Under the pieces are notes generated by a model, which was not told where the DNA came from, ran no database searches, and worked only from the letters and a program-made list of their open reading frames with translations. Below, in pieces: positions 46,694 through 56,359 of a stretch of DNA of 64,000 bases (position 1 is the stretch's first letter; each line of letters starts with the position of its first letter). The stretch spans positions 28,436-92,435 of the forward strand of contig NZ_QPJQ01000014.1 of assembly GCF_003337275.1 (NCBI RefSeq), given 5' to 3'. This DNA is from Marinomonas foliarum. GTDB taxonomy: Bacteria > Pseudomonadota > Gammaproteobacteria > Pseudomonadales > Marinomonadaceae. Made by a program: the position numbers and the translations under genes.

Positions 46694-47278
46694 TTACGCT
46701 GCGAAGTTTGCTGCTGCGAATTCCCAGTTAGCAAGAGCCCAGAAACCTTTAAGGTAATCAGGACGAACATTGCGGTAATCAATATAATAAGCGTGTTCCC
46801 AAAGATCAACGGTGATGATCGCTGTTTGGCCGCTTGTCATAGGAGTGCCTGCATTGCTAGTGTTGACGATTTCTAGAGAACCATCAGCGTTTTTAACCAA
46901 CCAAGTCCAGCTAGAGCCGAAGTTGTTTACTGCTTTGTCATTAAATGCTTCTTGGAATTTCTCGAAAGAACCCCATTTTGCATTAATTGCATCAGCAAGA
47001 GCGCCAGTTGGCTCGCCGCCGCCATTAGGGCTTAGGCTGTTCCAGAAAAAAGTGTGGTTCCAGATTTGAGCTGCATTATTGAAAACAGGGCCCGCTGGAG
47101 CAGATACAATGATCTCTTCAAGCGTTTTATTTTCGTATTCAGAACCTGATACTAAGCCGTTCAGTTTAACAACGTAAGTGTTGTGATGCTTGCCATAGTG
47201 GTATTCAAGCGTCTCAACCGACATGTGAGGCTCTAGTGCGTCTTTAGCATAAGGAAGAGCGGGTAATTCAAAAGCCAT
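46694..47278 (-). CDS. sodB: superoxide dismutase, iron type
   Basis: SodB converts superoxide to oxygen and peroxide in the cytosol. The 194-residue protein has metal ligands H27 (EYHYGKHH), H75 (WNHTFFW), D158 and H162 ([11 protein letters not shown]). The Fe-type glutamine is Q71 in NNAAQIWNH, as in E. coli SodB. AAGGAG precedes the ATG. No clear Fur or RyhB-type site was identified by eye. Confidence 0.97.
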   Translation of the reverse strand: MAFELPALPYAKDALEPHMSVETLEYHYGKHHNTYVVKLNGLVSGSEYENKTLEEIIVSAPAGPVFNNAAQIWNHTFFWNSLSPNGGGEPTGALADAINAKWGSFEKFQEAFNDKAVNNFGSSWTWLVKNADGSLEIVNTSNAGTPMTSGQTAIITVDLWEHAYYIDYRNVRPDYLKGFWALANWEFAAANFAA

Positions 47279-47356
47279 TTCAATTCTCCTTGCTTTTATT
47301 TAACGAAAAATGCTTGTTATCAAGCAGTTAATGGTGCTTATATAGTATCACCGAAC

Positions 47357-47380
47357 ATCTAAAGATAATATTCTTTAGAT
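47357..47380. repeat. 9-bp inverted repeat upstream of sodB
   Basis: ATCTAAAGA (47357-47365) and TCTTTAGAT (47372-47380) are perfect inverse copies around six AT-rich bases. It lies 79 bases before the sodB start and 55 before the next gene's ATG, so it could be an operator for either. Confidence 0.6.
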
Positions 47381-47434
47381 TTGTTCTTGAGCTAATTTCC
47401 ATAATTTTTGTTAATAACGATATATAAGATTTCC

Positions 47435-48355
47435 ATGCGAAAAGACGATGATGTTGAGATCCCAAGCCTGACTCTGGATCAAGATGAAGTCAGCGAAAGA
47501 AGGCCTAGTGCTGCCACGCCTAAGAGCCAGACTACTCCTACACCAGCAAGACCCGCTCATGCGCCAAACGTTGTGCATAAGAAGCAGAGCCTTGTAGGAA
47601 TCTATTTTTTGTTAATTCTTTTGCTTATTATTTCTGCTGGCGCCGGTTATTGGCTGTGGCAACAAAATATGCAGTTGCGCAACGAGCTTTACGGCGCTAA
47701 AAGTGAAATACAAAATTTGGATCACCAATTGCTTGCTGCAGATGTTTCTGCCAATAAGCAGGGAGAAACATTGGAGGAAACACTAAACAACCATGCCAGC
47801 GAAATTCGCAAATTATGGGGTGTTGCTTACGATACAAATAGAAAGTCCATTGCAAGTAATGATGCAGCTATTGAAGAAGTGCAAAAAAAGCTTTCGACAA
47901 TGCGTGAAACTATGTCGACTCAATCTAAGCGCATAGCGGTTCAAGCAGAAGCTTTCAATGAAGTCGAAGCGGGCTTTAATAAGCTGGTTCCTTCTGTTGC
48001 CAACATTGATCAAGCCGTGAAATCAATTGCCGTAAAACAAGCCGATCAGGCTAAGCAATTGCAATCTACTGAAAAGCTGATCACCTCACAGAGCGGTCAG
48101 AACGAGGCACAGGCATTAAGTTTAGAGCAAGTCTCTCAAAGTTTAGCGGCCCTAGAAAACAAGGTTGCCTCGATAGAGGCGCAAGCTAAGGGCTCAAACA
48201 ATTCTGATATGGCGAATATTGAACAAACATTGTCTAGACATCAAGAAGCTATCGAATCTAGCGATACATTTAGAGTTCAGGTAAATGCAGAAATCATTCG
48301 ATTACGTAAGCAAATTAATCAACTGATGCTAGAGCAGCAACTGATTAATGAATGA
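47435..48355 (+). CDS. membrane-anchored coiled-coil protein, function unknown
   Basis: This 306-residue protein has a charged, proline-rich cytosolic N-terminus (1-50), a membrane helix (about 53-75, VGIYFLLILLLIISAGAGYWLW) and a long periplasmic coiled coil (about 78-306) rich in Gln, Glu, Ser and Lys. The frame is open from 47408 (TTG), but the ATG at 47435 gives MRKDDDVEIP. It is unrecognised. Topology resembles division or envelope-scaffold proteins, which is only an analogy. Confidence 0.8.
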   Translation: MRKDDDVEIPSLTLDQDEVSERRPSAATPKSQTTPTPARPAHAPNVVHKKQSLVGIYFLLILLLIISAGAGYWLWQQNMQLRNELYGAKSEIQNLDHQLLAADVSANKQGETLEETLNNHASEIRKLWGVAYDTNRKSIASNDAAIEEVQKKLSTMRETMSTQSKRIAVQAEAFNEVEAGFNKLVPSVANIDQAVKSIAVKQADQAKQLQSTEKLITSQSGQNEAQALSLEQVSQSLAALENKVASIEAQAKGSNNSDMANIEQTLSRHQEAIESSDTFRVQVNAEIIRLRKQINQLMLEQQLINE

Positions 48356-48382
48356 TAGATAACATTACTCATTACGTTACTT

Positions 48383-48408
48383 AAAGGCCGATTGTTTCGG
48401 CCTTTTTT
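48383..48408 (+). terminator. terminator after the membrane coiled-coil gene
   Basis: AAAGGCCGA / TCGGCCTTT stem followed by TTTTTG. Confidence 0.88.
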
Positions 48409-48576
48409 GTGTCTTCGCTTTTTTAAACTCCTCTATAAACCTTATGTACCTCCTAGCAACATATGGATTTTTTAATATCTATATTCCACTAAAGTCTAGA
48501 TGGGGTTATTTTTATAACTTTAAGGCATGTTATAGTTTGGAAAATGCTGAATCCTGATATATAGAGATGGGAAATT

Positions 48577-49482
48577 ATGACAGAGGCAAGACTTACTCAC
48601 TTAAAACAACTAGAAGCCGAAAGCATTCACATAATACGTGAGGTTGCGGCTGAATTTGATAACCCGGTAATGCTTTATTCTATCGGTAAAGATTCAGCTG
48701 TAATGCTGCACCTTGCTATGAAGGCATTCTATCCAGGCAAACCGCCATTTCCACTTATGCATGTGGATACTGGCTGGAAGTTTAAAGAGATGATTTCATT
48801 TCGCGATGAAATGGTCGCAAAACTTGGCCTAGAGCTTATTGTTCATCAAAACCAAGAGGGTATTGAGCAAGGCATTGGACCTTTCACACATGGTAGTTCA
48901 AAGCATACCGATGTAATGAAAACCCAAGGCTTAAAACAAGCTTTAGACAAATATGGCTTTGATGCTGCTTTTGGTGGCGCTAGACGTGACGAAGAAAAAT
49001 CTCGCGCCAAAGAGCGCGTTTATTCTTTCCGTGATAAACAGCATCGCTGGGACCCAAAAAATCAGCGTCCAGAATTGTGGAATATTTATAATGGAAAAGT
49101 TAATAAAGGAGAGAGCATCCGTGTTTTCCCGTTATCAAACTGGACCGAATTGGATATTTGGCAATACATTTATCTGGAAAGTATTCCAATTGTTCCTCTT
49201 TATTTTTCAGAGAAGCGCCCAGTTGTAGAGCGTGATGGCACTTTAATCATGGTCGATGATGAGCGTATGCCTTTGAATGGCGAAGTACCTGAAATGAAAT
49301 CAGTCCGCTTTCGTACACTAGGCTGCTACCCATTAACCGGGGCTGTGGAGTCTGAAGCAGCATCTCTGCCTGAAATTATTCAGGAAATGCTACTAACAAG
49401 AAGCTCTGAGCGACAAGGGCGAATGATCGACCATGATTCATCTGGGTCAATGGAAGAGAAGAAGAAACAGGGCTATTTCTAA
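48577..49482 (+). CDS. cysD: sulfate adenylyltransferase subunit 2
   Basis: CysD forms APS from sulfate and ATP with CysN, the first step of assimilatory sulfate reduction. The 301-residue protein has the PP-loop [10 protein letters not shown] (35-44), then [15 protein letters not shown] and the C-terminal [30 protein letters not shown] -10-like hexamer at 48531 has a poor -35, as expected for a CysB-activated promoter, but no CysB site was confirmed. cysN follows 18 bases later. Confidence 0.96.
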   Translation: MTEARLTHLKQLEAESIHIIREVAAEFDNPVMLYSIGKDSAVMLHLAMKAFYPGKPPFPLMHVDTGWKFKEMISFRDEMVAKLGLELIVHQNQEGIEQGIGPFTHGSSKHTDVMKTQGLKQALDKYGFDAAFGGARRDEEKSRAKERVYSFRDKQHRWDPKNQRPELWNIYNGKVNKGESIRVFPLSNWTELDIWQYIYLESIPIVPLYFSEKRPVVERDGTLIMVDDERMPLNGEVPEMKSVRFRTLGCYPLTGAVESEAASLPEIIQEMLLTRSSERQGRMIDHDSSGSMEEKKKQGYF

Positions 49483-49500
49483 GTTTGGAGTAAAGAAAGA

Positions 49501-51114
49501 ATGTCTCACCAATCAGAATTGATCAGCCAAGACATACTTGGTTATTTGAAACAACATGAAGAAAAAGACTTATTACGTCTTCTTACATGCGGCAACGTCG
49601 ACGACGGCAAAAGTACCTTAATTGGCCGCTTACTTCATGACTCTAAGTTAATTTATGAAGACCACCTAGATGCTGTTAAACGTGATAGTAAAAAATCCGG
49701 CACACAGGGTGAAGAAGTTGATTTGGCTTTACTTGTTGATGGTCTGCAAGCAGAGCGTGAGCAGGGCATCACGATAGATGTCGCTTATCGCTATTTTTCT
49801 ACTGAAAAACGTAAGTTCATTATCGCTGACACCCCCGGACATGAGCAATACACTCGTAATATGGCAACAGGGGCATCAACTTGTGACCTTGCTATTATTT
49901 TGATTGATGCGCGTTATGGGGTTCAAACCCAGACTCGTCGCCACAGCTATATTGCTTCTCTATTGGGAATTAAGCATGTTGTTGTTGCTATTAATAAAAT
50001 GGATTTGGTTGATTTCTCTGAGGAGAAGTATGAGCAAATCAAAGCGGACTATTTGAAATTCATTGGTCAACTTGGCGATCGCCAACCGGAAGATATTCAT
50101 TTTGTACCCATGTCAGCATTACGTGGCGATAACGTGGTAAATGCTTCGGAAAGCACACCTTGGTATCAGGGTGGGTCATTGATGTCTATCCTAGAAACCG
50201 TACAGATCAACCGTGATGTTAAGCGTGACTCATTCCGATTCCCTGTTCAATATGTTAATCGCCCGAATTTAGACTTCCGTGGTTTCTCTGGAACCATTGC
50301 GGCAGGAGTTGTGAAGCCTGGCGACAAAGTGGTTGCCTTGCCATCTGGAAAAACGTCGACTGTAGAAAGAATTGTCACCTTTGATGGCGATCTAGAAACA
50401 GCAAAAGCAGGGCAGGCGGTTACTATTACACTGGAAGATGAGATTGATATCAGCCGTGGCGATATGCTTTCGCACCTTGGTCAAGAACCTCTGATCGCGA
50501 CGACGCTCCGCTCTTCAATTGTCTGGATGGCTGATCATCCACTGGTGCCTGGTAAATTGTATGATTTCAAGCTCGGAACACAAACTGTGCCCGGTAAAAT
50601 TCATCACTTTAATCATAGAGTTGATGTTAATACACTCGAAGTCAGCGACATCGATTCACTAGAGTTAAATGGTATTGGTGATGCTGTTATTCAATTCGAT
50701 GCACCTGTTGCGTTTGATGAATACACAGATAGTCGTTTTACTGGTGCACTTATTATTATCGACCGTTTAACCAATGTAACGGTCGGTGCTGGGATGGTTG
50801 AAGAGGCTGTAGCTGAACTAGATCAAGAAACAGTAGTTACTGCAGAAGATCGTGCAGCTCGACTTGGGCAAAAGCCTGCGATTATTGCATTGTCAGCCAA
50901 TGTCTTAGCGCAAAGTGACGCTCTTGAGCGTCTGTTGTTGCGTCAAGGCGTTGTTGCATTGGTCAAGGCGGATGCAACTGCACAAGAAGCTGATTTGATT
51001 CGCCAGACGGGCATTGCCTTTTTAGTCGCCGATTCAGTAATTTCTGACTCTGAAATTACAGAAACATCGCTAGATGAAGTGGTTGAGTTGATTGTAGAAA
51101 GTGTAGTGCTATAA
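49501..51114 (+). CDS. cysN: sulfate adenylyltransferase subunit 1, with vestigial CysC-like tail
   Basis: This is the 537-residue GTPase subunit that drives APS synthesis. G1 GNVDDGKS (31-38), G3 DTPGH (110-114) and G4 NKMD (165-168) are intact, followed by two beta-barrel domains. E. coli CysN is 475 residues. The extra tail (about 455-537) begins [19 protein letters not shown], where APS-kinase fusions carry GxKPxxxxxTGLSGSGKST. It retains [10 protein letters not shown] and VKAD-like features but no P-loop. So kinase activity is unlikely. No separate cysC is in the window. Confidence 0.93.
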   Translation: MSHQSELISQDILGYLKQHEEKDLLRLLTCGNVDDGKSTLIGRLLHDSKLIYEDHLDAVKRDSKKSGTQGEEVDLALLVDGLQAEREQGITIDVAYRYFSTEKRKFIIADTPGHEQYTRNMATGASTCDLAIILIDARYGVQTQTRRHSYIASLLGIKHVVVAINKMDLVDFSEEKYEQIKADYLKFIGQLGDRQPEDIHFVPMSALRGDNVVNASESTPWYQGGSLMSILETVQINRDVKRDSFRFPVQYVNRPNLDFRGFSGTIAAGVVKPGDKVVALPSGKTSTVERIVTFDGDLETAKAGQAVTITLEDEIDISRGDMLSHLGQEPLIATTLRSSIVWMADHPLVPGKLYDFKLGTQTVPGKIHHFNHRVDVNTLEVSDIDSLELNGIGDAVIQFDAPVAFDEYTDSRFTGALIIIDRLTNVTVGAGMVEEAVAELDQETVVTAEDRAARLGQKPAIIALSANVLAQSDALERLLLRQGVVALVKADATAQEADLIRQTGIAFLVADSVISDSEITETSLDEVVELIVESVVL

Positions 51115-51129
51115 GTGAGTGAAATAGTG

Positions 51130-51166
51130 AAAAAGCCAGTTCACATATAATGAACTGGCTTTTTTG
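51130..51166. terminator. bidirectional terminator after cysN
   Basis: A 14-bp stem AAAAAGCCAGTTCA / TGAACTGGCTTTTT with seven-base loop, then T; between convergent genes. Confidence 0.92.
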
Positions 51167-51183
51167 TTTTTGTAACAAGTGGA

Positions 51184-51924
51184 CTAGGCGGTTTCTTCAA
51201 GGTCCACCCGTTTAACCACTTTATGCTGATCTTCATTACTACCAAACTTCCAATAGCTAGAAATGTAAAATTTATCTTTTTCAATTTCTTTTTCGACTTT
51301 AAAGAATGAGCGCAGTGCTTTCATATTAGTAAATTCACAGGCGACCCATACGGATACACTTCCTTTAGGCCATGAAAGCGATTTTACTACCTCAAGTAAC
51401 AAGCTGTTATTTTCACCAGGATGTGGATTAATTACCCATTTCAACTCAATACCTTCTGGGTGCTTTAAGGGTTGAATATCATCTTCAGAAATAACTTCTA
51501 AGATTGCATACCCTTTAGCATCATGCGGTAATTTTTCTAAATTGACACTGATCGCGGGTAGGGCTGTCATATCCCCTACGATGATCTGCCATTGTGCAGA
51601 CTCTTCAATGAGCTTTTTGGGCCCAGGCCCACCAACAAGAATTCTATCATTTGGATGAGCCTGTTTCGCCCAAGTTGATGCAGGACCTCCATCTTCATGC
51701 AGGACAAAATCAATATCAATTTCATCCTCTCTCTGATGGCGAATAGTATAAGTACGGAACAATGGTTTTTGATTTTCTGTGGGGAATATAAGTTTTACAT
51801 ATCCACTTTCTTGATCTTCAGGAATGGTATTAATTTCGTCGCCACCCAAGGTTACACGCAACATATGAGGGGTAATGTATGCTTTTTTAATAACAACTAG
51901 TTCTCGTGATTGTGGCTTGCTCAT
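51184..51924 (-). CDS. siderophore-interacting protein (FAD-dependent ferric-siderophore reductase, ViuB-like)
   Basis: This 246-residue flavoprotein has the FAD motif RTYTIRH and the loop DGGPASTWAKQAHPNDRILVGGPGPK of siderophore-interacting proteins, and ends with the family YISSYWKFGSNEDQHK. It reduces ferric siderophores in the cytosol to release iron. It is 10 bases after the MarR gene on the same strand, so both are transcribed from the promoter at 52432-52460. Confidence 0.92.
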   Translation of the reverse strand: MSKPQSRELVVIKKAYITPHMLRVTLGGDEINTIPEDQESGYVKLIFPTENQKPLFRTYTIRHQREDEIDIDFVLHEDGGPASTWAKQAHPNDRILVGGPGPKKLIEESAQWQIIVGDMTALPAISVNLEKLPHDAKGYAILEVISEDDIQPLKHPEGIELKWVINPHPGENNSLLLEVVKSLSWPKGSVSVWVACEFTNMKALRSFFKVEKEIEKDKFYISSYWKFGSNEDQHKVVKRVDLEETA

Positions 51925-51934
51925 GGCGGTCTCC

Positions 51935-52381
51935 TTAATTCTGTTTGTCGCATTTAGATAATGAAACGCAGTCGCTTATCATGGTGTCCGAAATACGTAT
52001 AAAATCGTTTATTTGCTGATCTGTTAAATTTCGCGTCATTCTTTCGACTGCTGCCTGTTCTAAGGTGGTTATTTTTGATAGTTGCTCATGACCTAGATCA
52101 GTTAAACTCAATAACTGGCTTCGGTGGTTTTCTGGGTTGCGAACTTTCGTTATATAATTGCTTGTAAGCAATTCTTTTAGAACTCGTGTAACCTGAGATT
52201 TATCTAATGAAAGTCGGTCAGAAATATCCTTTGCGCTGCAGTTGTTGATCTTATTTACACACTTTAGAGAGCGTATATGAGTCACTGGCATAGAGACATT
52301 TGCCTCTAATGCAGCGCTGCGCACTTGATGTCGATAGAGATGCAGAAGCCGGTGAACCGACTCGCCAATATTTTCCTTCAT
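51935..52381 (-). CDS. MarR family transcriptional regulator
   Basis: This 148-residue winged-helix regulator contains the MarR fold (about 30-115), with CSAKDISDRLSLDKSQVTRVLKELLTSNYITKVRNPENHRS forming recognition helix and wing. It is first in a two-gene transcript with the siderophore-interacting protein. A 19-bp perfect palindrome spans its -35 element, the expected position for autorepression. The ligand is unknown. Confidence 0.9.
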   Translation of the reverse strand: MKENIGESVHRLLHLYRHQVRSAALEANVSMPVTHIRSLKCVNKINNCSAKDISDRLSLDKSQVTRVLKELLTSNYITKVRNPENHRSQLLSLTDLGHEQLSKITTLEQAAVERMTRNLTDQQINDFIRISDTMISDCVSLSKCDKQN

Positions 52382-52417
52382 GCAACCCTCTTTAATAATG
52401 TATGAAGCCCTTTTATA

Positions 52418-52432
52418 TGAGAACGATTATCA
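52418..52432. promoter_or_regulatory. candidate Fur-like site at the marR start region
   Basis: TGAGAACGATTATCA is a 7-1-7 imperfect dyad; read on the minus strand it is TGATAATCGTTCTCA, matching the Fur core TGATAATNATTATCA at 12 of 14 non-spacer positions. It touches the -10 element. The downstream iron gene supports it. Confidence 0.55.
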
Positions 52433-52460
52433 ATATATTCCTAATAGTTGACAGTGTCAA
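52432..52460 (-). promoter_or_regulatory. promoter of the marR-siderophore-interacting protein transcript
   Basis: On the minus strand TTGACA (52460-52455), 17-base spacer, TATATT (52437-52432): near-consensus sigma-70 spacing and sequence. Confidence 0.7.
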
Positions 52461-52463
52461 CTA
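52445..52463. promoter_or_regulatory. 19-bp perfect palindrome, probable MarR operator
   Basis: TAGTTGACAGTGTCAACTA has nine-base arms about a central G and includes the -35 hexamer on the marR strand. Confidence 0.7.
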
Positions 52464-52594
52464 ACAGATCGCACAACACCATAAAGTCATAATCCTTGTC
52501 ATTTTTCTTGCGTGCATTGACAGTATTTATGAGTTGCTTCTCTTATTGGCGTGAATCATTACAATACATGCATCAATATTAAGTAGACTTAAAA

Positions 52595-53086
52595 GTGGAT
52601 AAAAAAAAGGTTTATCAAGCCATTACTGATGCATTATTACAGCGCTTCAAAACCGCCAAATGGGCTGCCAAACAAGCCCATGATGCTGCGACCAATGAAG
52701 AAAGTGTGGCTGAAAATAAATACGATACCTTTGGGTTAGAGGCTTCATATTTGGCTCATGGCCAATCAAAGCGAGTTCTCGAATGTGAAAAAGATTGGTT
52801 GTTTTTCAATAAAAAAACATTTGATATTTTTAATGAAGATGACGCTATTGAGTTATGGTGCCTAGTAGCACTAAAGATAATTGACTCAGTCAATGAAGTT
52901 GAAAAATATTTCATAATTTCTCCCTGCGCAGGTGGTCTAACGGTCGAGATAAATGGCAAATCTATTTATCTCGTCACGATATCAAGCCCTGTTGGAAAAG
53001 CACTGCTAGGAAAAATGGTAGGTGAAGAGGTCGAATTGTTGCAAAATGGCAAGCAAGCGGCTTACGAAATAACCAGTATCAGTTAA
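52595..53086 (+). CDS. GreA/GreB-like transcription factor
   Basis: This 163-residue protein has a GreA/GreB-like C-terminal domain ending with SSPVGKALLGKMVGEEVEL, and an N-terminal helical part with AKQAHDAATNEESVAENKYDT, which carries the acidic cluster expected at a Gre coiled-coil tip. Spacing differs from true GreA. It probably enters the RNA polymerase secondary channel; cleavage activity is inference. The start is a GTG with weak ribosome site. Confidence 0.82.
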   Translation: MDKKKVYQAITDALLQRFKTAKWAAKQAHDAATNEESVAENKYDTFGLEASYLAHGQSKRVLECEKDWLFFNKKTFDIFNEDDAIELWCLVALKIIDSVNEVEKYFIISPCAGGLTVEINGKSIYLVTISSPVGKALLGKMVGEEVELLQNGKQAAYEITSIS

Positions 53087-53099
53087 TAGCGAATATTGT

Positions 53100-53136
53100 A
53101 GCCGACAAATTTAGGCCAGCCCCTAGAGAGTCGGCT
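53100..53136 (+). terminator. weak hairpin after the Gre-like gene
   Basis: AGCCGAC / GTCGGCT with an inner AGG/CCT pairing; no T-run follows. A TATAAT at 53147 just downstream may be the aspS -10. Confidence 0.4.
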
Positions 53137-53269
53137 TATGTTCGCATATAATGTTTTGCCTTAAATTATTCAGCTCTTCCATTTAGCATAAAACACATTG
53201 TTTAACTTGGTGGAAGGCACTCTAAGAACACATCACTCTCTTACTGAGATAGTAATAGGAAAAGAAATT

Positions 53270-55042
53270 ATGCGCAGCCATTATTGCGGCGAGTTAAATG
53301 CTTCTAACATTTCACAAGAAATAACCCTATGCGGTTGGGTTCATCGTCGCCGAGATCACGGTGGCGTTATTTTCCTAGACGTCCGTGACCGTGAAGGTAT
53401 TACGCAAGTTGTTTTTGACCCAGATCGCGCAGAAAGCTTTGCTTTGGCAGACAGTGTTCGTAACGAGTTTGTTGTCAAATTAAAAGGCTTGGTTCGTGCT
53501 CGCCCAGAAGGCACAGTCAACCCAAATATGAACACTGGCGAAATCGAAGTTCTTGGTACTGACTTAGAAATTCTAAATGCCGCTAAAACACCACCATTCC
53601 AGCTTGATGAGCATCAGTCTGTTGGTGAAGACGTGCGTTTGAAAAATCGTTTCATCGATTTGCGTCGCCCTGAAATTCAGCAAAAAATGCGTTTCCGTTC
53701 AAAAGTTACTTCTGTATTGCGTCGTTATTTAGATGAAAATGGTTTCTTGGATATTGAAACACCAATCTTGACTCGTGCTACTCCTGAAGGCGCACGTGAC
53801 TATTTGGTTCCTAGTCGTACACAACAGGGAAGCTTCTTCGCTCTTCCTCAGTCTCCACAGCTATTTAAACAGCTTTTAATGGTGTCTGGTTTTGATCGTT
53901 ACTACCAAATTGCTAAATGTTTCCGCGATGAAGATTTACGCGCCGATCGTCAGCCTGAGTTCACTCAAGTAGATATTGAAACATCTTTCATGAGCGAAAA
54001 AGAAATCATGGCGATGACGGAAGACATGATTGTTGGTCTATTCAAAGAGTTAATGAATGTAGACCTAGGCACTTTCCCTCGTATGCCTTATTCGGAAGCG
54101 ATGGAAACCTACGGTAGCGACAAACCAGATCTTCGTATTCCGCTAACTATAGTTACTGTCTCTGATTTAATGGCGAATGTTGACTTTAAAGTCTTCTCAG
54201 GGCCAGCGACAGACCCCAAAGGTCGCGTAGCAGCACTGAAAGTCCCTGGTGGTAACGCCTTAACTCGTAAACAGATCGACGATTACACTAAATTCGTTAG
54301 CATCTATGGCGCTAAAGGATTGGCTTACATCAAGGTCAATGATAAATCCAACCTTGAAGAAGGCCTTCAATCTCCAATCGTTAAGTTCTTGCCTGTTGAG
54401 GTACGTGCTGCGTTGCTAGAACGCCTTGAAGCACAAGATGGTGATTTGATCTTCTTCGGCGCAGATTCTGAACGAGTTGTGAATGAAGCTCTTGGCGCGC
54501 TTCGTTGCAAACTAGGTGAAGACCTAGATCTATATACTTGCCAGTGGGCACCATTATGGGTTGTTGACTTCCCAATGTTTGAAGAAACAAGTGATGGCGG
54601 AATTACCGCAATTCACCACCCATTCACAGCGCCTTCTTGCTCACCAGAAGACCTAAAAGCAAACCCATTAACTGCGTTGTCACAAGCTTATGACATGGTT
54701 CTTAACGGCACTGAACTTGGTGGCGGCTCTATTCGTATTCACCAGTCTTCAATGCAAGAAACCGTATTTGAGTTATTGAATATTACTAAAGAAGAGCAGG
54801 AAGAGAAATTTGGCTTCTTGCTCGATGCATTGAAGTTTGGTGCGCCTCCGCATGGCGGTTTAGCATTTGGCCTTGACCGCCTAGTAATGCTGATGACTGG
54901 TTCAAGCTCAATTCGTGACGTTATAGCTTTCCCTAAAACTCAGAGTGCGACTTGTCTATTGACCCAAGCACCTGGTGAGGTAAGCGAGAAACAACTAAAA
55001 GAGCTAAACATTCGAGTTAGAAAACCGGTTGTTGAATCCTAG
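53270..55042 (+). CDS. aspS: aspartate--tRNA ligase
   Basis: AspRS charges tRNA-Asp. The 590-residue protein equals E. coli length when started at the ATG 53270 (RSHYCGEL), after TAGGAAAAG; the frame otherwise runs back to 53198. Seen: OB-fold anticodon domain (about 1-105, [21 protein letters not shown]), class II motif 2 [21 protein letters not shown], the bacterial insertion domain, and motif 3 [12 protein letters not shown]. Confidence 0.96.
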   Translation: MRSHYCGELNASNISQEITLCGWVHRRRDHGGVIFLDVRDREGITQVVFDPDRAESFALADSVRNEFVVKLKGLVRARPEGTVNPNMNTGEIEVLGTDLEILNAAKTPPFQLDEHQSVGEDVRLKNRFIDLRRPEIQQKMRFRSKVTSVLRRYLDENGFLDIETPILTRATPEGARDYLVPSRTQQGSFFALPQSPQLFKQLLMVSGFDRYYQIAKCFRDEDLRADRQPEFTQVDIETSFMSEKEIMAMTEDMIVGLFKELMNVDLGTFPRMPYSEAMETYGSDKPDLRIPLTIVTVSDLMANVDFKVFSGPATDPKGRVAALKVPGGNALTRKQIDDYTKFVSIYGAKGLAYIKVNDKSNLEEGLQSPIVKFLPVEVRAALLERLEAQDGDLIFFGADSERVVNEALGALRCKLGEDLDLYTCQWAPLWVVDFPMFEETSDGGITAIHHPFTAPSCSPEDLKANPLTALSQAYDMVLNGTELGGGSIRIHQSSMQETVFELLNITKEEQEEKFGFLLDALKFGAPPHGGLAFGLDRLVMLMTGSSSIRDVIAFPKTQSATCLLTQAPGEVSEKQLKELNIRVRKPVVES

Positions 55043-55103
55043 TGTTTGCTTTTAACTTATTTTAAAACAGTAAGTTATGTTAATAATTTGAAAGTAAAAC
55101 GTA

Positions 55104-55132
55104 AAAGGTCGCTAATTAGCGACCTTTTTTAT
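55104..55132 (+). terminator. terminator after aspS
   Basis: AAAAGGTCGC TAATTA GCGACCTTTT: a perfect 26-base palindrome followed by TTTATA. Confidence 0.9.
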
Positions 55133-55199
55133 ATTTTTACATTGCATACTTTGTAAAGGGCTGTTGAAATATACAGTAATTATAAAAGGCGCGAGAAGA

Positions 55200-55757
55200 A
55201 TGTCGACGACCAGAATTTTAGCGATTGACCCTGGATCCCGGATTACCGGGTTTGGTGTTGTCGATATCACAAATGGTAAATCCGTTTATGTGACTAGTGG
55301 CTGTATTCGGCTACCGGATGAGGCGCTATCGGTTAGACTAAAGTATATTTACCAAGGCGTCTCTACATTGTTAAGTGAGTATGAACCGCACGAGTTTGCT
55401 ATAGAAGAAGTGTTCCTAGCTAAAAATGCCAATTCTGCCTTAAAGCTTGGTCAAGCGAGAGGGGCAGCTATTGTGGCTGCATCTCTTCAAGATTTGGTTG
55501 TCCACGAATACGCTGCAAGACGAGTAAAACAGTCTGTTGTAGGAAATGGCAACGCAGACAAAACACAAGTTCAAATGATGGTTCAATTGTTACTTCACTT
55601 AGAATCAAAACCTCAAGCCGATGCGGCCGATGCGTTAGCCATTGCCTTATGCCATGCAAATACACGAACCTCAGGAGGTTTAGAGTATGGTGTTGGTAAA
55701 CGAGCTGGACGTACCTCTAAGCGTTGGACAGAGCAAGATGTAAGGAAAACACTGTGA
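55200..55757 (+). CDS. ruvC: crossover junction endodeoxyribonuclease RuvC
   Basis: RuvC resolves Holliday junctions with RuvAB. The 185-residue protein begins at the ATG 55200 ([12 protein letters not shown]), after GAGAAG; the frame from 55164 is longer but lacks support. Catalytic acids D10, E69, D141 and D144 are at expected positions ([22 protein letters not shown]). It starts the ruvCAB run and overlaps ruvA by four bases. Confidence 0.95.
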   Translation: MSTTRILAIDPGSRITGFGVVDITNGKSVYVTSGCIRLPDEALSVRLKYIYQGVSTLLSEYEPHEFAIEEVFLAKNANSALKLGQARGAAIVAASLQDLVVHEYAARRVKQSVVGNGNADKTQVQMMVQLLLHLESKPQADAADALAIALCHANTRTSGGLEYGVGKRAGRTSKRWTEQDVRKTL

Positions 55758-56356
55758 TCGGACGAATAGTCGGCACCCTGATAGAAAAGGCACCTCCTGA
55801 ACTATTAGTCGATGTGGCTGGTATTGGATATGAAGTAAGCGCCTCAATGACGACCATTTATGACCTTCCTCAAGTTGGCGGGCAGGTTACTCTTTATACC
55901 CATCTATTAGTAAAAGAAGATTCCCATACTTTATACGGTTTTATTGATAAAAATGAGCGCGCTTTATTTCGCGTTCTTATCAAAGTTAATGGTATAGGCC
56001 CAAAGATGGCACTCGCTATTTTATCAAGCATGTCATCAGAAGAGCTAATTAACAACGTACAAGAGTCCGATGTGTCTGCCCTTACACGCATACCAGGAGT
56101 GGGTAAAAAAACAGCTGAACGCTTGATTATTGAGCTCAGAGACAAGCTTGGACAAGCAGCAAAAAGTGATTTATTTTCAGCTCCAGCAGTTTTACGCCAA
56201 GTTCAAGCTGATCCTAGACAAGAAGCGGAAGCTGCACTTATATCTCTTGGCTACAAACCACAAGAGGCAGCAAAAGCGATAGCGGGCGTACCGATAGATT
56301 CTGCAAATAGCGAAGATGTCATCAAGGCAGCACTGAAAAGCATGCTTAGGAATTAA
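55754..56356 (+). CDS. ruvA: Holliday junction branch migration protein RuvA
   Basis: RuvA binds the junction and loads RuvB. The 200-residue protein starts at a GTG ([12 protein letters not shown]) that overlaps ruvC as GTGA, with AAGGA upstream. Helix-hairpin-helix motifs [13 protein letters not shown] and [16 protein letters not shown] are present, followed by a flexible linker and RuvB-binding domain III. Confidence 0.95.
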   Translation: MIGRIVGTLIEKAPPELLVDVAGIGYEVSASMTTIYDLPQVGGQVTLYTHLLVKEDSHTLYGFIDKNERALFRVLIKVNGIGPKMALAILSSMSSEELINNVQESDVSALTRIPGVGKKTAERLIIELRDKLGQAAKSDLFSAPAVLRQVQADPRQEAEAALISLGYKPQEAAKAIAGVPIDSANSEDVIKAALKSMLRN

Positions 56357-56359
56357 TAG

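Noticed and set aside
53198..53269. 24-codon N-terminal extension of aspS
   Set aside because: Family proteins start at MRSHYCGEL, and the extension lacks a ribosome site.
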